The notes under the pieces: generated by a model
What the model saw: only the letters and a program-made list of their open reading frames with translations
Databases searched by the model: none
What the model was told of the DNA's origin: nothing
Origin: Bradyrhizobium sp. CSS354
Lineage (GTDB): Bacteria > Pseudomonadota > Alphaproteobacteria > Rhizobiales > Xanthobacteraceae
NCBI RefSeq assembly: GCF_029051725.1
Contig: NZ_JAACFU010000011.1
Location: forward strand, 124,001-188,000
Length of the DNA stretch: 64,000 nucleotides
Reading direction: 5' to 3'
Made by a program: the position numbers and the translations under genes
Shown here: positions 34,341 to 44,073 of the stretch, one piece after another
How the letters are laid out: the number at the start of each line of letters is the position of its first letter
Position numbering within the stretch: the stretch's first letter is position 1

Positions 34341-35930
34341 ATGCCTCATCAGTTCAGCCACGCCCAAACCGTCCGCAAGCCCGCCGTCACATCCAAAGGC
34401 GGCATCGTCGCCGCGCAATCGCGGCGGGCGGCCGAAGTGGGCGCACAAGTGCTGGCGGCGGGCGGCGACTGTGTGGACGCGATCGTCGCCACCACCTTCG
34501 CGCTCAACGTGCTGGAGCCCTGGAACAGCGGCATGGGCGGCGGCGGCGCGATGGTGCTCTACCGTGCGGCGGAAAATCGCTACGAAGTGATCGACTACGG
34601 CATGTGCGCCCCGCAAAGCCTGCGCACCGCCGACTATCCGCTCAGCGGCGAAGGCGCGGCTTCCGATCTGTTTCCCTGGCAGCGGGTCAGGGACGACCGC
34701 AATATCCACGGCCCCGGCTCGATCGCCGTGCCCGGCGTCGTCGCGGGCATGGAGGAGGCGCATCGTCGTCACGCCAGGCTGCCTTGGAAAGATCTGGTCG
34801 CGCCAGCCGCGGCCCTCGCCGGTGAAGGCCTGCTGGTCGACTGGTGGACCACGCTGACGATCGCGGCATCGGCGGCCGATCTTCGGCGCTATCCCGCGAG
34901 CGCGGCAGCATTCCTGAAGGACGGCCTGCCGCCGAGCGCGCCATGGGGCATCAAGTCCGAGACGCGACTGCCGCTGGACAAGCTGAAGGCGACACTGGCG
35001 CACCTCGCCGACGCCGGTCCGCGCGATTTCTATCAGGGCGACCTCGCCAGGAGCATCGCGTCCGACATCAAGGCTGACGGCGGCGCGCTGTCGGTGGAGG
35101 ACCTCGCCGCGTTCCGAGCCCATCTGCGCGAGCCGCTGGCGATTCCCTATCGCGGCGGCAAGGTGTTTGCGACGCCGGAGCTCACAGCCGGGCCGACGAT
35201 GGCGCATGCGCTACGCCTGTTGCAACAGAACCTTAAGCCGGGAAGCGCGCCCGATGCAGCCGCCTACGTCGAATATGCCGCCGCGCTGCAATCAGCCTAT
35301 CGCGAGCGGCTCAAGGATATGGGGGATGCCGACGGCAAGCGCTCGCTCGGCGCGGACTATCTGGCGCCCGCCTGTACCACGCACTTCTCGGTAGTCGATC
35401 GCCACGGCAACATCGCGGCGGTGACGCAGACGCTGCTGTCTTCCTTCGGCTCGAAATACGTCACGCCGAACACCGGCATCGCCATGAACAACGGCATCAT
35501 GTGGTTCGACCCGACGCCGGGCACCACCAACTCGCTCGCCCCTGGCAAGCGCTGCCTCACCAACTACACGCCTGTTATCGCCGAGGCCAGGGACGGCAGA
35601 CGGCTTGCGGTCGGCGCCTCCGGCGGCCGCCGCATTCTGCCGTCGGTGATGCAGATCGTGTCGTTTGCGATGGATTTTGGCATGGATCTCGACGCCGCGA
35701 TCCATCAACCGCGCATCGATGCCAGCGAAGGCGCGATCGTAATCGGCGATACCAGGTTGCCGGCGGACACACGCGAGATGCTTGCGGCGCGATTCGACTA
35801 TGAGGAAGCGCGGGTGCAGTCCTTGCCGCAGAAGTTCGCCTGCCCGAGCGTCGTGATGCGCGAAGGCGACACCAATTCCGGCGCGGTCGAGATTTTCCAA
35901 CCGTGGGCCGACGCGGTGGTCGAGGGCTGA
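34341..35930 (+). CDS. Gamma-glutamyltransferase family protein
   Basis: A 529-residue Ntn-hydrolase of the GGT family. The autocatalytic cleavage site is in ACTTHFSVVD, with the nucleophile Thr at residue 346 (first T of TTHFSV), splitting a large and a small subunit. N-terminal landmarks are GGIVAAQSRRAAEVGAQVL and NSGMGGGGAMVLY; the small subunit has FGSKYVTPNTGIAMNNGIMW and GASGGRRILPSVMQI. No clear signal peptide follows the ATG at 34341, so the protein may be cytoplasmic, as in GGT-like acylases. The frame is open upstream but encodes nothing family-like. Together with the next gene, a PuuB-like oxidase, it suggests gamma-glutamyl amine turnover. Confidence 0.86.
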   Translation: MPHQFSHAQTVRKPAVTSKGGIVAAQSRRAAEVGAQVLAAGGDCVDAIVATTFALNVLEPWNSGMGGGGAMVLYRAAENRYEVIDYGMCAPQSLRTADYPLSGEGAASDLFPWQRVRDDRNIHGPGSIAVPGVVAGMEEAHRRHARLPWKDLVAPAAALAGEGLLVDWWTTLTIAASAADLRRYPASAAAFLKDGLPPSAPWGIKSETRLPLDKLKATLAHLADAGPRDFYQGDLARSIASDIKADGGALSVEDLAAFRAHLREPLAIPYRGGKVFATPELTAGPTMAHALRLLQQNLKPGSAPDAAAYVEYAAALQSAYRERLKDMGDADGKRSLGADYLAPACTTHFSVVDRHGNIAAVTQTLLSSFGSKYVTPNTGIAMNNGIMWFDPTPGTTNSLAPGKRCLTNYTPVIAEARDGRRLAVGASGGRRILPSVMQIVSFAMDFGMDLDAAIHQPRIDASEGAIVIGDTRLPADTREMLAARFDYEEARVQSLPQKFACPSVVMREGDTNSGAVEIFQPWADAVVEG

Positions 35931-35933
35931 GGC

Positions 35934-37220
35934 TTAGATCCCCAGCCGGTCCCGCACGCGACCAGCGATCACTGCCGTCGTCACGCCCACCGGCCACAAC
36001 GCATGCATCGGGATCGGCTTGATTCCGGTGACGGGCATGTCGATCTCGGCCTTGGCGCCGCCGATCAGGCGGCACGCCAGCTGCGCGCCCATCGCGGTCG
36101 AGAGCGCGACGCCGCGGCCGTTGCAGCCAAGCGAAATCAGGATGTTGTCCGCGGGCTCGTGCACATGCGGATAATGATCCGCGGTGATGGCGAGCCGGCT
36201 ATTCCAGCCATGGGTCCAGGCAACGCCCTTGAGCTGCGGCCATAGCCGCTCGGCGTATCGCATGAGATAGGCGACGTCGCGCGGCGAACTGATCCAGCGC
36301 ATCGGACCGCGGCCGCCCATCAAGAAGCGGTTCTGCTGATCGATGCGGTAATAGACGGTGATGTGGCCGCTCTCGTAGAGGACGGGGCGCGTCGGCATGA
36401 TCGAACGCGCGACCTCATCCGACAGCGGGGCCGTGGCGGCGATCGAGGAAAACACCGGCACGATGGTGCGGCGAAGCGCCGGCCAGAGATCGTCCGTAAA
36501 ACCGTTGGTCGCGAGCAGCACCTTGTCGGCATGCACCACCGCGCGCGGAGTCTCGATGCGCCAGCGGCTGCCCTCGCGACGGAGCGACAGCGCCGGTGTT
36601 TCGCCGTGCACCTGAGCGCCCGCGGAGATCGCGGCGCGCGCGAGGCCCCGGGCGTAGCTGAGGGGATGCAGATCGCCGCCGCGCGTATCCAGCATGGCGC
36701 CGATGTAGCGATCCGTGCCGGTCATCTCCCGCAATTGCTCGCGATTGAGGTACGACACCGGCATGCCACGGGCGATGCACTGTTGTGCGGTTGTCTCGAT
36801 CGCGGCGGCGCTGGCCTCATTATAGGCCGCGCGCAGCGTGCCGTTCTGCCGCGCTTCGCACGGAATCTGGTACCGGCGGATCAAATCATGCGTGAAATTC
36901 GTCGTGCCATAGGAGAAGTCGATCATGCGGCGGCCGAGCTCAGCGCCGAAATCGGCTTCGATCTGATCGGGGTCGTGCTTCAGTCCGGGATTGGTGTGGC
37001 CGCCATTGTTGCCCGACGCGCCCCAGCCCGGCTCCTGCGCCTCCAGTACCAGTGCCTCGACGCCCTGCTCCGCCAGATGCAACGCGGTGGACAGGCCGGT
37101 GTAGCCGCCGCCGATAATGGCGACCGAGACCGCCTTGTCGACGTCGAGCGGCGGCGTGGCCACCGGCGCGACGGCAGTGTCGGCATAGAGAGACGGCGGC
37201 AGGGGCAGGCGCGTGGTCAT
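35934..37220 (-). CDS. FAD-dependent oxidoreductase, PuuB/gamma-glutamylputrescine oxidase-like (DAO fold)
   Basis: A 428-residue flavoprotein of the glycine/D-amino-acid oxidase fold. The dinucleotide motif IIGGGYTGLSTALHLAEQG begins near residue 34 and GWGASGNNGGHTNPG follows; that SGRNGG-like segment is typical of PuuB and related amine oxidases. The C-terminus has ISLGCNGRGVALSTAMG, a second FAD contact. It probably oxidises a secondary amine or gamma-glutamylated amine. It begins 13 bases downstream of the ABC transporter ATPase gene on the same strand, so transport and oxidation appear linked. Confidence 0.87.
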   Translation of the reverse strand: MTTRLPLPPSLYADTAVAPVATPPLDVDKAVSVAIIGGGYTGLSTALHLAEQGVEALVLEAQEPGWGASGNNGGHTNPGLKHDPDQIEADFGAELGRRMIDFSYGTTNFTHDLIRRYQIPCEARQNGTLRAAYNEASAAAIETTAQQCIARGMPVSYLNREQLREMTGTDRYIGAMLDTRGGDLHPLSYARGLARAAISAGAQVHGETPALSLRREGSRWRIETPRAVVHADKVLLATNGFTDDLWPALRRTIVPVFSSIAATAPLSDEVARSIMPTRPVLYESGHITVYYRIDQQNRFLMGGRGPMRWISSPRDVAYLMRYAERLWPQLKGVAWTHGWNSRLAITADHYPHVHEPADNILISLGCNGRGVALSTAMGAQLACRLIGGAKAEIDMPVTGIKPIPMHALWPVGVTTAVIAGRVRDRLGI

Positions 37221-37232
37221 GGCGAAGACCGA

Positions 37233-37964
37233 TCAGAGCGGATGCAGCACGCGGCGCAGAAAATCTTGCGTCCGCGCATGCTGCGGTTGGTTGAGCACCG
37301 ATTTCGCCGGCCCTTCCTCGACGATGACGCCGCCGTCGATGAACAGCACACGGTCGGCGACGTCGCGGGCAAAGCCCATCTCGTGCGTAACGACCACCAT
37401 GGTCATGCCGTCGTCGGCGAGCTTGCGCATCACGCCGAGAACGTCGCCGACCAATTCAGGATCGAGCGCCGAGGTCGGTTCGTCGAACAGGATGGCCTTG
37501 GGCTGCATCGCCAGCGCCCGCGCGATCGCGACGCGTTGCTGCTGGCCGCCGGAGAGCTGCGGCGGATGTTCGTTGGCTTTCTCGGCAAGTCCCACCTGGG
37601 CGAGCAGCGCGCGGCCACGCTCGAATGCGGCAGCGCTCGGCTCCTTCTTCACATAAAGCGGACCTTCGACCACGTTCTCCAGCACCGTCCGGTGCGGAAA
37701 CAGGTTGAAGCGCTGGAACACCATCGAGACCTGCGTGCGGATCTTCACGATCGACGGCGCGTCGCGGTCGACCTTCAATCCTTCGACGCTGATCTCGCCG
37801 CGGTCATAGCTTTCGAGACCGTTGATACAGCGCAAGATGGTGGACTTGCCGGAGCCGGAGGGGCCGACGATGCAGACCACCTCGCCCTTCTGCACGGACG
37901 CCGTGATGCCCTTGAGCACCTCGTTCTCGCCAAAGCTCTTGTGGACGTCGATCAGCTCGATCAT
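37233..37964 (-). CDS. Polar amino acid ABC transporter ATP-binding protein
   Basis: A 243-residue ABC ATPase of the GlnQ/HisP class: Walker A GPSGSGKS at 34-41, signature LSGGQ at 137-141, Walker B ILFDEP with D161/E162, and the H-loop in VVTHEMGF. The start overlaps the permease stop by four bases (ATGA). With the permease and periplasmic protein upstream it completes a canonical polar amino-acid importer. The operon order on the minus strand is binding protein, permease, ATPase, then the PuuB-like oxidase. Confidence 0.93.
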   Translation of the reverse strand: MIELIDVHKSFGENEVLKGITASVQKGEVVCIVGPSGSGKSTILRCINGLESYDRGEISVEGLKVDRDAPSIVKIRTQVSMVFQRFNLFPHRTVLENVVEGPLYVKKEPSAAAFERGRALLAQVGLAEKANEHPPQLSGGQQQRVAIARALAMQPKAILFDEPTSALDPELVGDVLGVMRKLADDGMTMVVVTHEMGFARDVADRVLFIDGGVIVEEGPAKSVLNQPQHARTQDFLRRVLHPL

Positions 37965-38617
37965 TTCTTGCCGGCCCGCTTCTCGAAGTGACGGACCAGC
38001 AGGATCAGCGGAATGCTCATGGTGAGATACATCAGCGCAACCATCGTAAACACGTTGGTGTTCTTGAAGGTCGAGGACGCGATCAGCTTGCCCTGAAGGG
38101 CGAGCTCGGCGACCGTGATGGTCGAGGCCTGCGAGGAATCTTTCAGCATCATGATCATGACATTGCCATAGGGCGGCAGCACGATGCGCACCGCCTGCGG
38201 CAGCACGACCCGGCGCATGGTCAGCCACCAGCCCATGCCGATCGATTGCGCCGCCTCGATCTGCCCCTTGTCGATCGCCTCGATGCCGGCGCGGAAATTT
38301 TCCGCCTGATAGGCCGAGTAGGCGATGCCGAGCCCGAGGATCGCGGCCTGCAACGCGGACAGCGTGACGCCGAGATCGGGCATCACGAAGTAAAGGTAGA
38401 ACAACAGCACGATGATTGGAATGCCGCGGATCACGTTGATCAGGCTGGCGCTGAGCAGCGACAGGACGCGGATGCCGGAGACCCGCATCATCGCCCAAAC
38501 CAGGCCAAGCACCGTCGATAGCAGCAGCGAGCCGATGGTGACGACGATCGTCAGCACGACGCCGCTCATCAGGATCGGGAAGAATTCGGCCGCGTCGTGC
38601 CAGAAGCCCTTCATCAA
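37961..38617 (-). CDS. Polar amino acid ABC transporter permease
   Basis: A 218-residue membrane protein with about five helices and the amino-acid permease opening PILMSGVVLTIVVTIGSLLL (about 15-34). The cytoplasmic EAA loop is EAAQSIGMGWWLTMRRVVLP at about 141-160, the contact site for the ATPase. It probably forms a homodimeric pore, since only one permease gene is present. It ends in an ATGA overlap with the ATPase gene. Confidence 0.92.
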   Translation of the reverse strand: MMKGFWHDAAEFFPILMSGVVLTIVVTIGSLLLSTVLGLVWAMMRVSGIRVLSLLSASLINVIRGIPIIVLLFYLYFVMPDLGVTLSALQAAILGLGIAYSAYQAENFRAGIEAIDKGQIEAAQSIGMGWWLTMRRVVLPQAVRIVLPPYGNVMIMMLKDSSQASTITVAELALQGKLIASSTFKNTNVFTMVALMYLTMSIPLILLVRHFEKRAGKK

Positions 38618-38645
38618 TCAGCTTTCATCGATTGGCGTCTGGCGA

Positions 38646-39404
38646 TCAACCCTGTGCCTTCAGGCCCCATTTATCGAGGATCTTGTCGATGGTGCCGTTG
38701 GCCTTCAACTTGGCGAGCGAGGCGTTGATCTTGCCGAGCAGCGCGGTCTCGCCCTTGCGCACGCCGATGCCGACCGAGCCGACCGTGACAGGCTTGTAGC
38801 CGTCGACCAGGCGCACCTCGGGGAAGCCGCCCTGCTTCAGATTGTAGGCGAGGATCGGATAGTCGGCATAACCGGCCTTGAGGCGGCCGGTGTTCACGTC
38901 GCGCAGGATGTCGGGGATGGTGTCGTAGGCCTTGACGTCGGCGAACAGGCCGGACTTCTTCAGCGCGTCGACGAAGGCGGTGCCGACCTGGGCGCCGACC
39001 GTCTCGCCCTTCAGATCGTCCTGGGTGGCGTAGGCCTTGGTATCGCTCTTGGGGACCACGAGGCCTTCGCCATAGGTGTAGATCGGATCGGAGAAGTCGA
39101 CGACCTCCTTGCGCGGCGCCGTGATGAACATCGCGGCCGCGATGATGTCGATCTTGCTCGATGTCAGCGACGGAATCAGCGCCGAGAACTGCATCGGCTC
39201 GATTTGCACGTTGAAGCCGGCATCCTTGCCCACTTCAGTGACGAGATCGACCATGATGCCCTGGATCGTATTGGTCTTGGTGTCGAGGAACGTGAAGGGA
39301 ATGCCTGTCGGCGTCGAACCGACCTTCAGCACCTGCTGCGCCGAAGCCGGCGCTGCTGCGGCAATTGCGAGTGCCGCGACCGCGGCCAGACCAAAACGCT
39401 TCAT
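38646..39404 (-). CDS. Amino acid ABC transporter periplasmic substrate-binding protein
   Basis: A 252-residue type II binding protein (family 3). The signal peptide is MKRFGLAAVAALAIAAAAPA, cleaved before or after SAQ. The mature start VLKVGSTPTGIPFTFLD is followed by QGIMVDLVTEVGKDAGF, and IIAAAMFITAPRKEVVDFSD carries the usual ligand-Arg region, although the family R of TxxR is in APRKE here. It is the first gene of the minus-strand transporter/oxidase operon, transcribed away from an XRE-cupin regulator across a 160-base gap. Ligand unknown; an amine-containing amino acid fits the context. Confidence 0.91.
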   Translation of the reverse strand: MKRFGLAAVAALAIAAAAPASAQQVLKVGSTPTGIPFTFLDTKTNTIQGIMVDLVTEVGKDAGFNVQIEPMQFSALIPSLTSSKIDIIAAAMFITAPRKEVVDFSDPIYTYGEGLVVPKSDTKAYATQDDLKGETVGAQVGTAFVDALKKSGLFADVKAYDTIPDILRDVNTGRLKAGYADYPILAYNLKQGGFPEVRLVDGYKPVTVGSVGIGVRKGETALLGKINASLAKLKANGTIDKILDKWGLKAQG

Positions 39405-39538
39405 CGCATCCCCCTTGGGCCCGGCCGATGGCGGCGCTCGCAGATCTCGTCATCGCCGACGTTGCGGGCCAAGCCGTTTCGGCCTATTTTCACCAGTATG
39501 AAAATTTGGTCACACTTTCGCGACCGATGCAAGCGGTT

Positions 39539-39552
39539 TTCATGCACATGAA
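39539..39552. promoter_or_regulatory. Dyad upstream of XRE-cupin regulator
   Basis: TTCATG and CATGAA flank a two-base centre, a perfect short dyad lying just before the regulator's probable ribosome-binding site (AAGGAAG). It sits in the divergent gap between the regulator and the transporter operon and could be an autoregulatory operator. Short dyads occur by chance, so this is weak. Confidence 0.3.
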
Positions 39553-39566
39553 GGAAGCGGTTTGAC

Positions 39567-40259
39567 GTGAGCGGTGGCAAAAGAATGCGCAGACCGGCCG
39601 CCGCAAAGCGGGTGAAGAAGGTGCAGATAAAGGTGAAGGTGAAAGCCAGCGCCAGCACCAGCACTATTGCGAAAGCGGCCGAGCCGGCGATGGATGTCGC
39701 GGTCGGCCGCCGCATTCGCGATCTCAGGCGCATCAGGCAATTCTCGCTCGAGACGGTCGCTTCGCGCACGGATCTCTCGATCGGCTTCCTCAGCCAGATC
39801 GAACGCGGCCTGTCGTCGCCGTCGCTGCGCGTGCTGGCCACGCTCGCCGACGTGCTCGGCGTCGGCATCGCCGCGCTGTTCGGCGCGAGCCCGAATGCCG
39901 ACGGCGCATCCGACCAAATCGTCACGCGAGGGCTTCAGCGGCCCGAACTGAAGCTCTGGCGCACCGGCGTGTCGAAGCAATTGCTGAGCCCGGCGAGCGG
40001 CGACAACCGGCTCAATCTGTTCCTGGTACATCTGGAGCCCGGCGGCTCCACCGGCGACGAGCTCTACACCCATGACGGCGAGGAAGCCGGCCTCGTGCTC
40101 GAAGGCGAGATGATGCTGACAGTGGACAACGAGACATGGTCGCTGAAGACGGGCGACAGTTTTAGATTCGCGAGCCGTCGGCCGCACCGGTTTTCAAATC
40201 CGGCCGAGGATGCGAAGGCCGTGGTGTTGTGGGTGAATTGCGTGACGGGGACGGGGTAG
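39567..40259 (+). CDS. XRE-family regulator with C-terminal cupin domain
   Basis: A 230-residue regulator from GTG 39567; an ATG at 39585 is the alternative. The first 40 residues are low-complexity and basic (KKVQIKVKVKASASTST). Residues about 45-100 are an XRE helix-turn-helix (RIRDLRRIRQFSLETVA, SIGFLSQIERGLSSPSLRVL), and residues about 135-225 a cupin (DELYTHDGEEAGLVLEGEMM). This HTH-cupin layout is that of PuuR-like regulators, which sense amines or amino acids. It diverges from the polar amino-acid ABC/oxidase operon, its likely target. Confidence 0.88.
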   Translation: MSGGKRMRRPAAAKRVKKVQIKVKVKASASTSTIAKAAEPAMDVAVGRRIRDLRRIRQFSLETVASRTDLSIGFLSQIERGLSSPSLRVLATLADVLGVGIAALFGASPNADGASDQIVTRGLQRPELKLWRTGVSKQLLSPASGDNRLNLFLVHLEPGGSTGDELYTHDGEEAGLVLEGEMMLTVDNETWSLKTGDSFRFASRRPHRFSNPAEDAKAVVLWVNCVTGTG

Positions 40260-40263
40260 CGCA

Positions 40264-40370
40264 GCCGTCATTCCGGGGCGATGCGCAGCATCGAACTATG
40301 GTGCGCAATTGCGCACCTGAGAATCTCGAGATTCCGGGTTCGTCTCTTCGAGACGCCCCGGAATGACGGC
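40264..40370. repeat. Nested palindromic repeat element between convergent genes
   Basis: Perfect 17-base arms GCCGTCATTCCGGGGCG (40264-40280) and its complement at 40354-40370 enclose two more perfect palindromes: GGTGCGCAATTGCGCACC at 40300-40317 and GAATCTCGAGATTC at 40321-40334. The whole could fold into a branched structure. It separates the XRE regulator from dadA, which are convergent, and may act as a two-way terminator. Confidence 0.85.
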
Positions 40371-40375
40371 CTCAC

Positions 40376-41641
40376 TTAGCCAAACCGGTACTTGTACCGG
40401 TCCACCGTTAGCGCACTCACATCAATGTCCGGCTTCTTGCCCGACAGCATGTCGGCGAGCACGCGGCCGGAGCCGCAGGACATGGTCCAGCCTAGCGTGC
40501 CGTGGCCGGCGTTGAGGTGAAGGTTGGCATACTGCGTCGGGCCGATCACCGGCGGGCCGTCCGGCGTCATCGGGCGCAGACCGCTCCAGAACGTCGCCTT
40601 GGAGAGATCACCGCCGCGCGGGAACAGATCGGTCAGCGAGTGATCGAGCGTGGCGCGGCGCGCGTCGTAGAGCTGGCTCGAGAAGCCGGAGATTTCGGCG
40701 GTGCCGCCGACGCGGATGCGATTGCCGAGGCGCGTGATGGCGACTTTGTAGCTCTCGTCCATCACGGTCGATTCCGGCGCGCCGGAAGCGTCCTTGATCG
40801 GCACCGTGATCGAATAGCCCTTCACGGGATAGACCGGCAGCGAAATATCGAGCGGCGCGACCAGCCGCGACGACCAGCTTCCGAGCGCGAGCACGTAAGC
40901 GTCTGCCTGCAACATTCCGGCGCTGGTGGCGACACCGCTGACGCGCGCGCCGTCGGTGACGATGCGATCGATACCGGTATTGAACATGAAGCGCACGCCG
41001 AGCGCTTCGGCGTGCTTGGCCAGCGCCTGCGTGAACATGTGACAATCGCCGGTCTCGTCCTGCGGCAGGCGGAGTCCGCCCGCGAACTTCTCCTTCACGC
41101 CCGCCAGCGCCGGCTCGGCCGCGATGCAGCCCTCCCTGCTCAGCACCTCGAAGGGCACGCCGTACTCCTTAAGCACGGCGATGTCCTCACCGGTGCCGTC
41201 GAGCTGAGCCTGATAGCGGAACAGCTGCAGCGTGCCCTGCGAGCGCTCGTCATACTGGATGCCGATGTCGCGGCGCAGATCGCGCAGGCAATCGCGGCTA
41301 TATTCCGCGATCGGAATCATCCGGCTCTTGTTGATCGCGTAGCGTTCGCTGGTGCAATTGCGCAGCATCTTGAGCAGCCAGACCCACATCACGGGATCGA
41401 GCTTCGGCCGGATCACCAGCGGGCCGTACTTCATCAGCAGCCATTTGACCGCCTTCACCGGGACGCCGGGACCGGCCCAGGGCGAGGAATAGCCGGGCGA
41501 CACTTCGCCGGCATTGGCAAAGGAGGTCTCGAGCGCCGGTTCGGGCTGACGGTCGACAACCGTCACCTCATGGCCGGCACGCGCGAGGTAGTAGGCAGAG
41601 GTGACACCGATGACACCGCTGCCGAGGATCAGAACTTTCAC
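40376..41641 (-). CDS. dadA: D-amino acid dehydrogenase small subunit DadA
   Basis: A 421-residue FAD protein starting MKVLILGSGVIGVTSAYYLA, the DadA form of the nucleotide-binding motif. Further DadA markers are ETSFANAGEVSPGYSSPWAG, VYPVKGYSITVPI and, near the end, LNAGHGTLGWTMSCGSGRV. The enzyme oxidises D-amino acids to 2-oxo acids and passes electrons to the quinone pool. It is membrane-associated rather than secreted. An aminotransferase gene lies upstream on the same strand with a 69-base gap, so joint transcription is possible. Confidence 0.92.
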   Translation of the reverse strand: MKVLILGSGVIGVTSAYYLARAGHEVTVVDRQPEPALETSFANAGEVSPGYSSPWAGPGVPVKAVKWLLMKYGPLVIRPKLDPVMWVWLLKMLRNCTSERYAINKSRMIPIAEYSRDCLRDLRRDIGIQYDERSQGTLQLFRYQAQLDGTGEDIAVLKEYGVPFEVLSREGCIAAEPALAGVKEKFAGGLRLPQDETGDCHMFTQALAKHAEALGVRFMFNTGIDRIVTDGARVSGVATSAGMLQADAYVLALGSWSSRLVAPLDISLPVYPVKGYSITVPIKDASGAPESTVMDESYKVAITRLGNRIRVGGTAEISGFSSQLYDARRATLDHSLTDLFPRGGDLSKATFWSGLRPMTPDGPPVIGPTQYANLHLNAGHGTLGWTMSCGSGRVLADMLSGKKPDIDVSALTVDRYKYRFG

Positions 41642-41710
41642 GCTTCGTCAAACTCCCGCGGCATCACGCTCGCCGCTGCAAGAGGAACTCCGCAACGGCG
41701 AGAGCAATTA

Positions 41711-43039
<1,329 letters not shown>

Positions 43040-43150
43040 GGGCCACGCTCCTTTGCTGACCTGCTACCAGAGGCACGGCTTGAAAAGCGCAACAAGTCCT
43101 TTTCTGATGAGCTGCAAGCCATTGATTTGACTGGGGCTGCCGGTCCATAT

Positions 43151-43165
43151 TTGCGCGATCCGCAA
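43151..43165. promoter_or_regulatory. Inverted repeat TTGCG-N5-CGCAA between aminotransferase and XRE-cupin genes
   Basis: Five-base arms with a five-base centre, 23 bases before the regulator ATG and about 110 bases before the divergent aminotransferase start. It is a candidate operator for the XRE-cupin protein. Short arms keep confidence low. Confidence 0.3.
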
Positions 43166-43188
43166 CACCTGCAACACGGGACAGGGAC

Positions 43189-43737
43189 ATGAGCGTCGAT
43201 ATCGGTGGACGGCTGCGATTCATCCGGGCGCGCCAGAAGCTGTCGCAGCGCGAACTCGCCAAGCGCGCCGGCGTCACCAATTCGACGATTTCGCTGATCG
43301 AATCCAACCAGATGAACCCGTCCGTGGGAGCGCTCAAGCGCATTCTCGACGGCATCCCGATGGGGCTCGCCGAGTTCTTCGCGCTGGAGCCGGAGAGCCG
43401 GCGCAAGATATTCTACCGCGGTGAAGAGCTGACCGAGGTCGGCAAGAAGCCGATCTCGTATCGGCAAGTAGGCGACAATCTGTTCGGTCGCAGCCTGCAG
43501 ATCCTGAAGGAGCGCTACGAGCCCGGCAGCGACACCGGGCGCGTTCACCTCGTCCATGATGGCGAGGAAGGCGGCATCGTGATCTCGGGAAAGCTCGAAG
43601 TCACCGTCGAGGACGAGCGCCGCATCCTCAATCCGGGAGATGCCTACTATTTCGAGAGCCGTCGCCCGCATCGCTTCCGCTGCGTCGGCGGCAAGCCGTG
43701 CGAGGTGATCTCGGCCTGCACGCCTCCGACGTTTTGA
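43189..43737 (+). CDS. XRE-family regulator with cupin domain (PuuR-like)
   Basis: A 182-residue regulator. Residues about 7-62 are the helix-turn-helix (RLRFIRARQKLSQRELA, TNSTISLIESNQMNPSVGAL), and residues about 105-178 the cupin (HLVHDGEEGGIVISGKLEVT, PGDAYYFESRRPHRFRC). Size and layout match PuuR-type repressors of putrescine or polyamine catabolism. It is divergent from the omega-aminotransferase, so control of that gene and of itself is the natural inference. Confidence 0.9.
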   Translation: MSVDIGGRLRFIRARQKLSQRELAKRAGVTNSTISLIESNQMNPSVGALKRILDGIPMGLAEFFALEPESRRKIFYRGEELTEVGKKPISYRQVGDNLFGRSLQILKERYEPGSDTGRVHLVHDGEEGGIVISGKLEVTVEDERRILNPGDAYYFESRRPHRFRCVGGKPCEVISACTPPTF

Positions 43738-43877
43738 AGTTGTCCGCAATCCTACGGAGCCACCGGTATCTTACGGAGCTTGAGCCATCTCAATTTCGGG
43801 AGCCTGATCCTCTATATGTTTCGAGCCATAGCCAAGCAGCCTCCGCTTTCCGGAGCCGCTTCGTAACAGGGCTCGCT

Positions 43878-44030
43878 ATGAAGATCACGCTCGCAAATGC
43901 AGAGGCTGCACTCGATGAAGTGCAGCGCGACAGCGACAAGCTCCATTCGGAGGAGCTGCGCAAGACCATCGCGAACTACATCGAGTCGCAGCGAGAAGCG
44001 CTCAAGGCTCTTCGCAAGAAGCTGCATTAG
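43878..44030 (+). CDS. 50-residue helical hypothetical protein
   Basis: From ATG 43878 the product begins MKITLANAEAALDEVQRDSD and ends LKALRKKLH. It is charged, without Cys, Trp or signal peptide, and looks like one or two amphipathic helices. The frame is open upstream to 43698 but that part overlaps the preceding gene and is not protein-like. No recognisable Shine-Dalgarno precedes the start. It may be a small coiled-coil protein; function is unknown. Confidence 0.5.
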   Translation: MKITLANAEAALDEVQRDSDKLHSEELRKTIANYIESQREALKALRKKLH

Positions 44031-44073
44031 CACGCGGCGGAGCGAGAAGGCCTCGCCCGCCGCGGCCTCAAAG

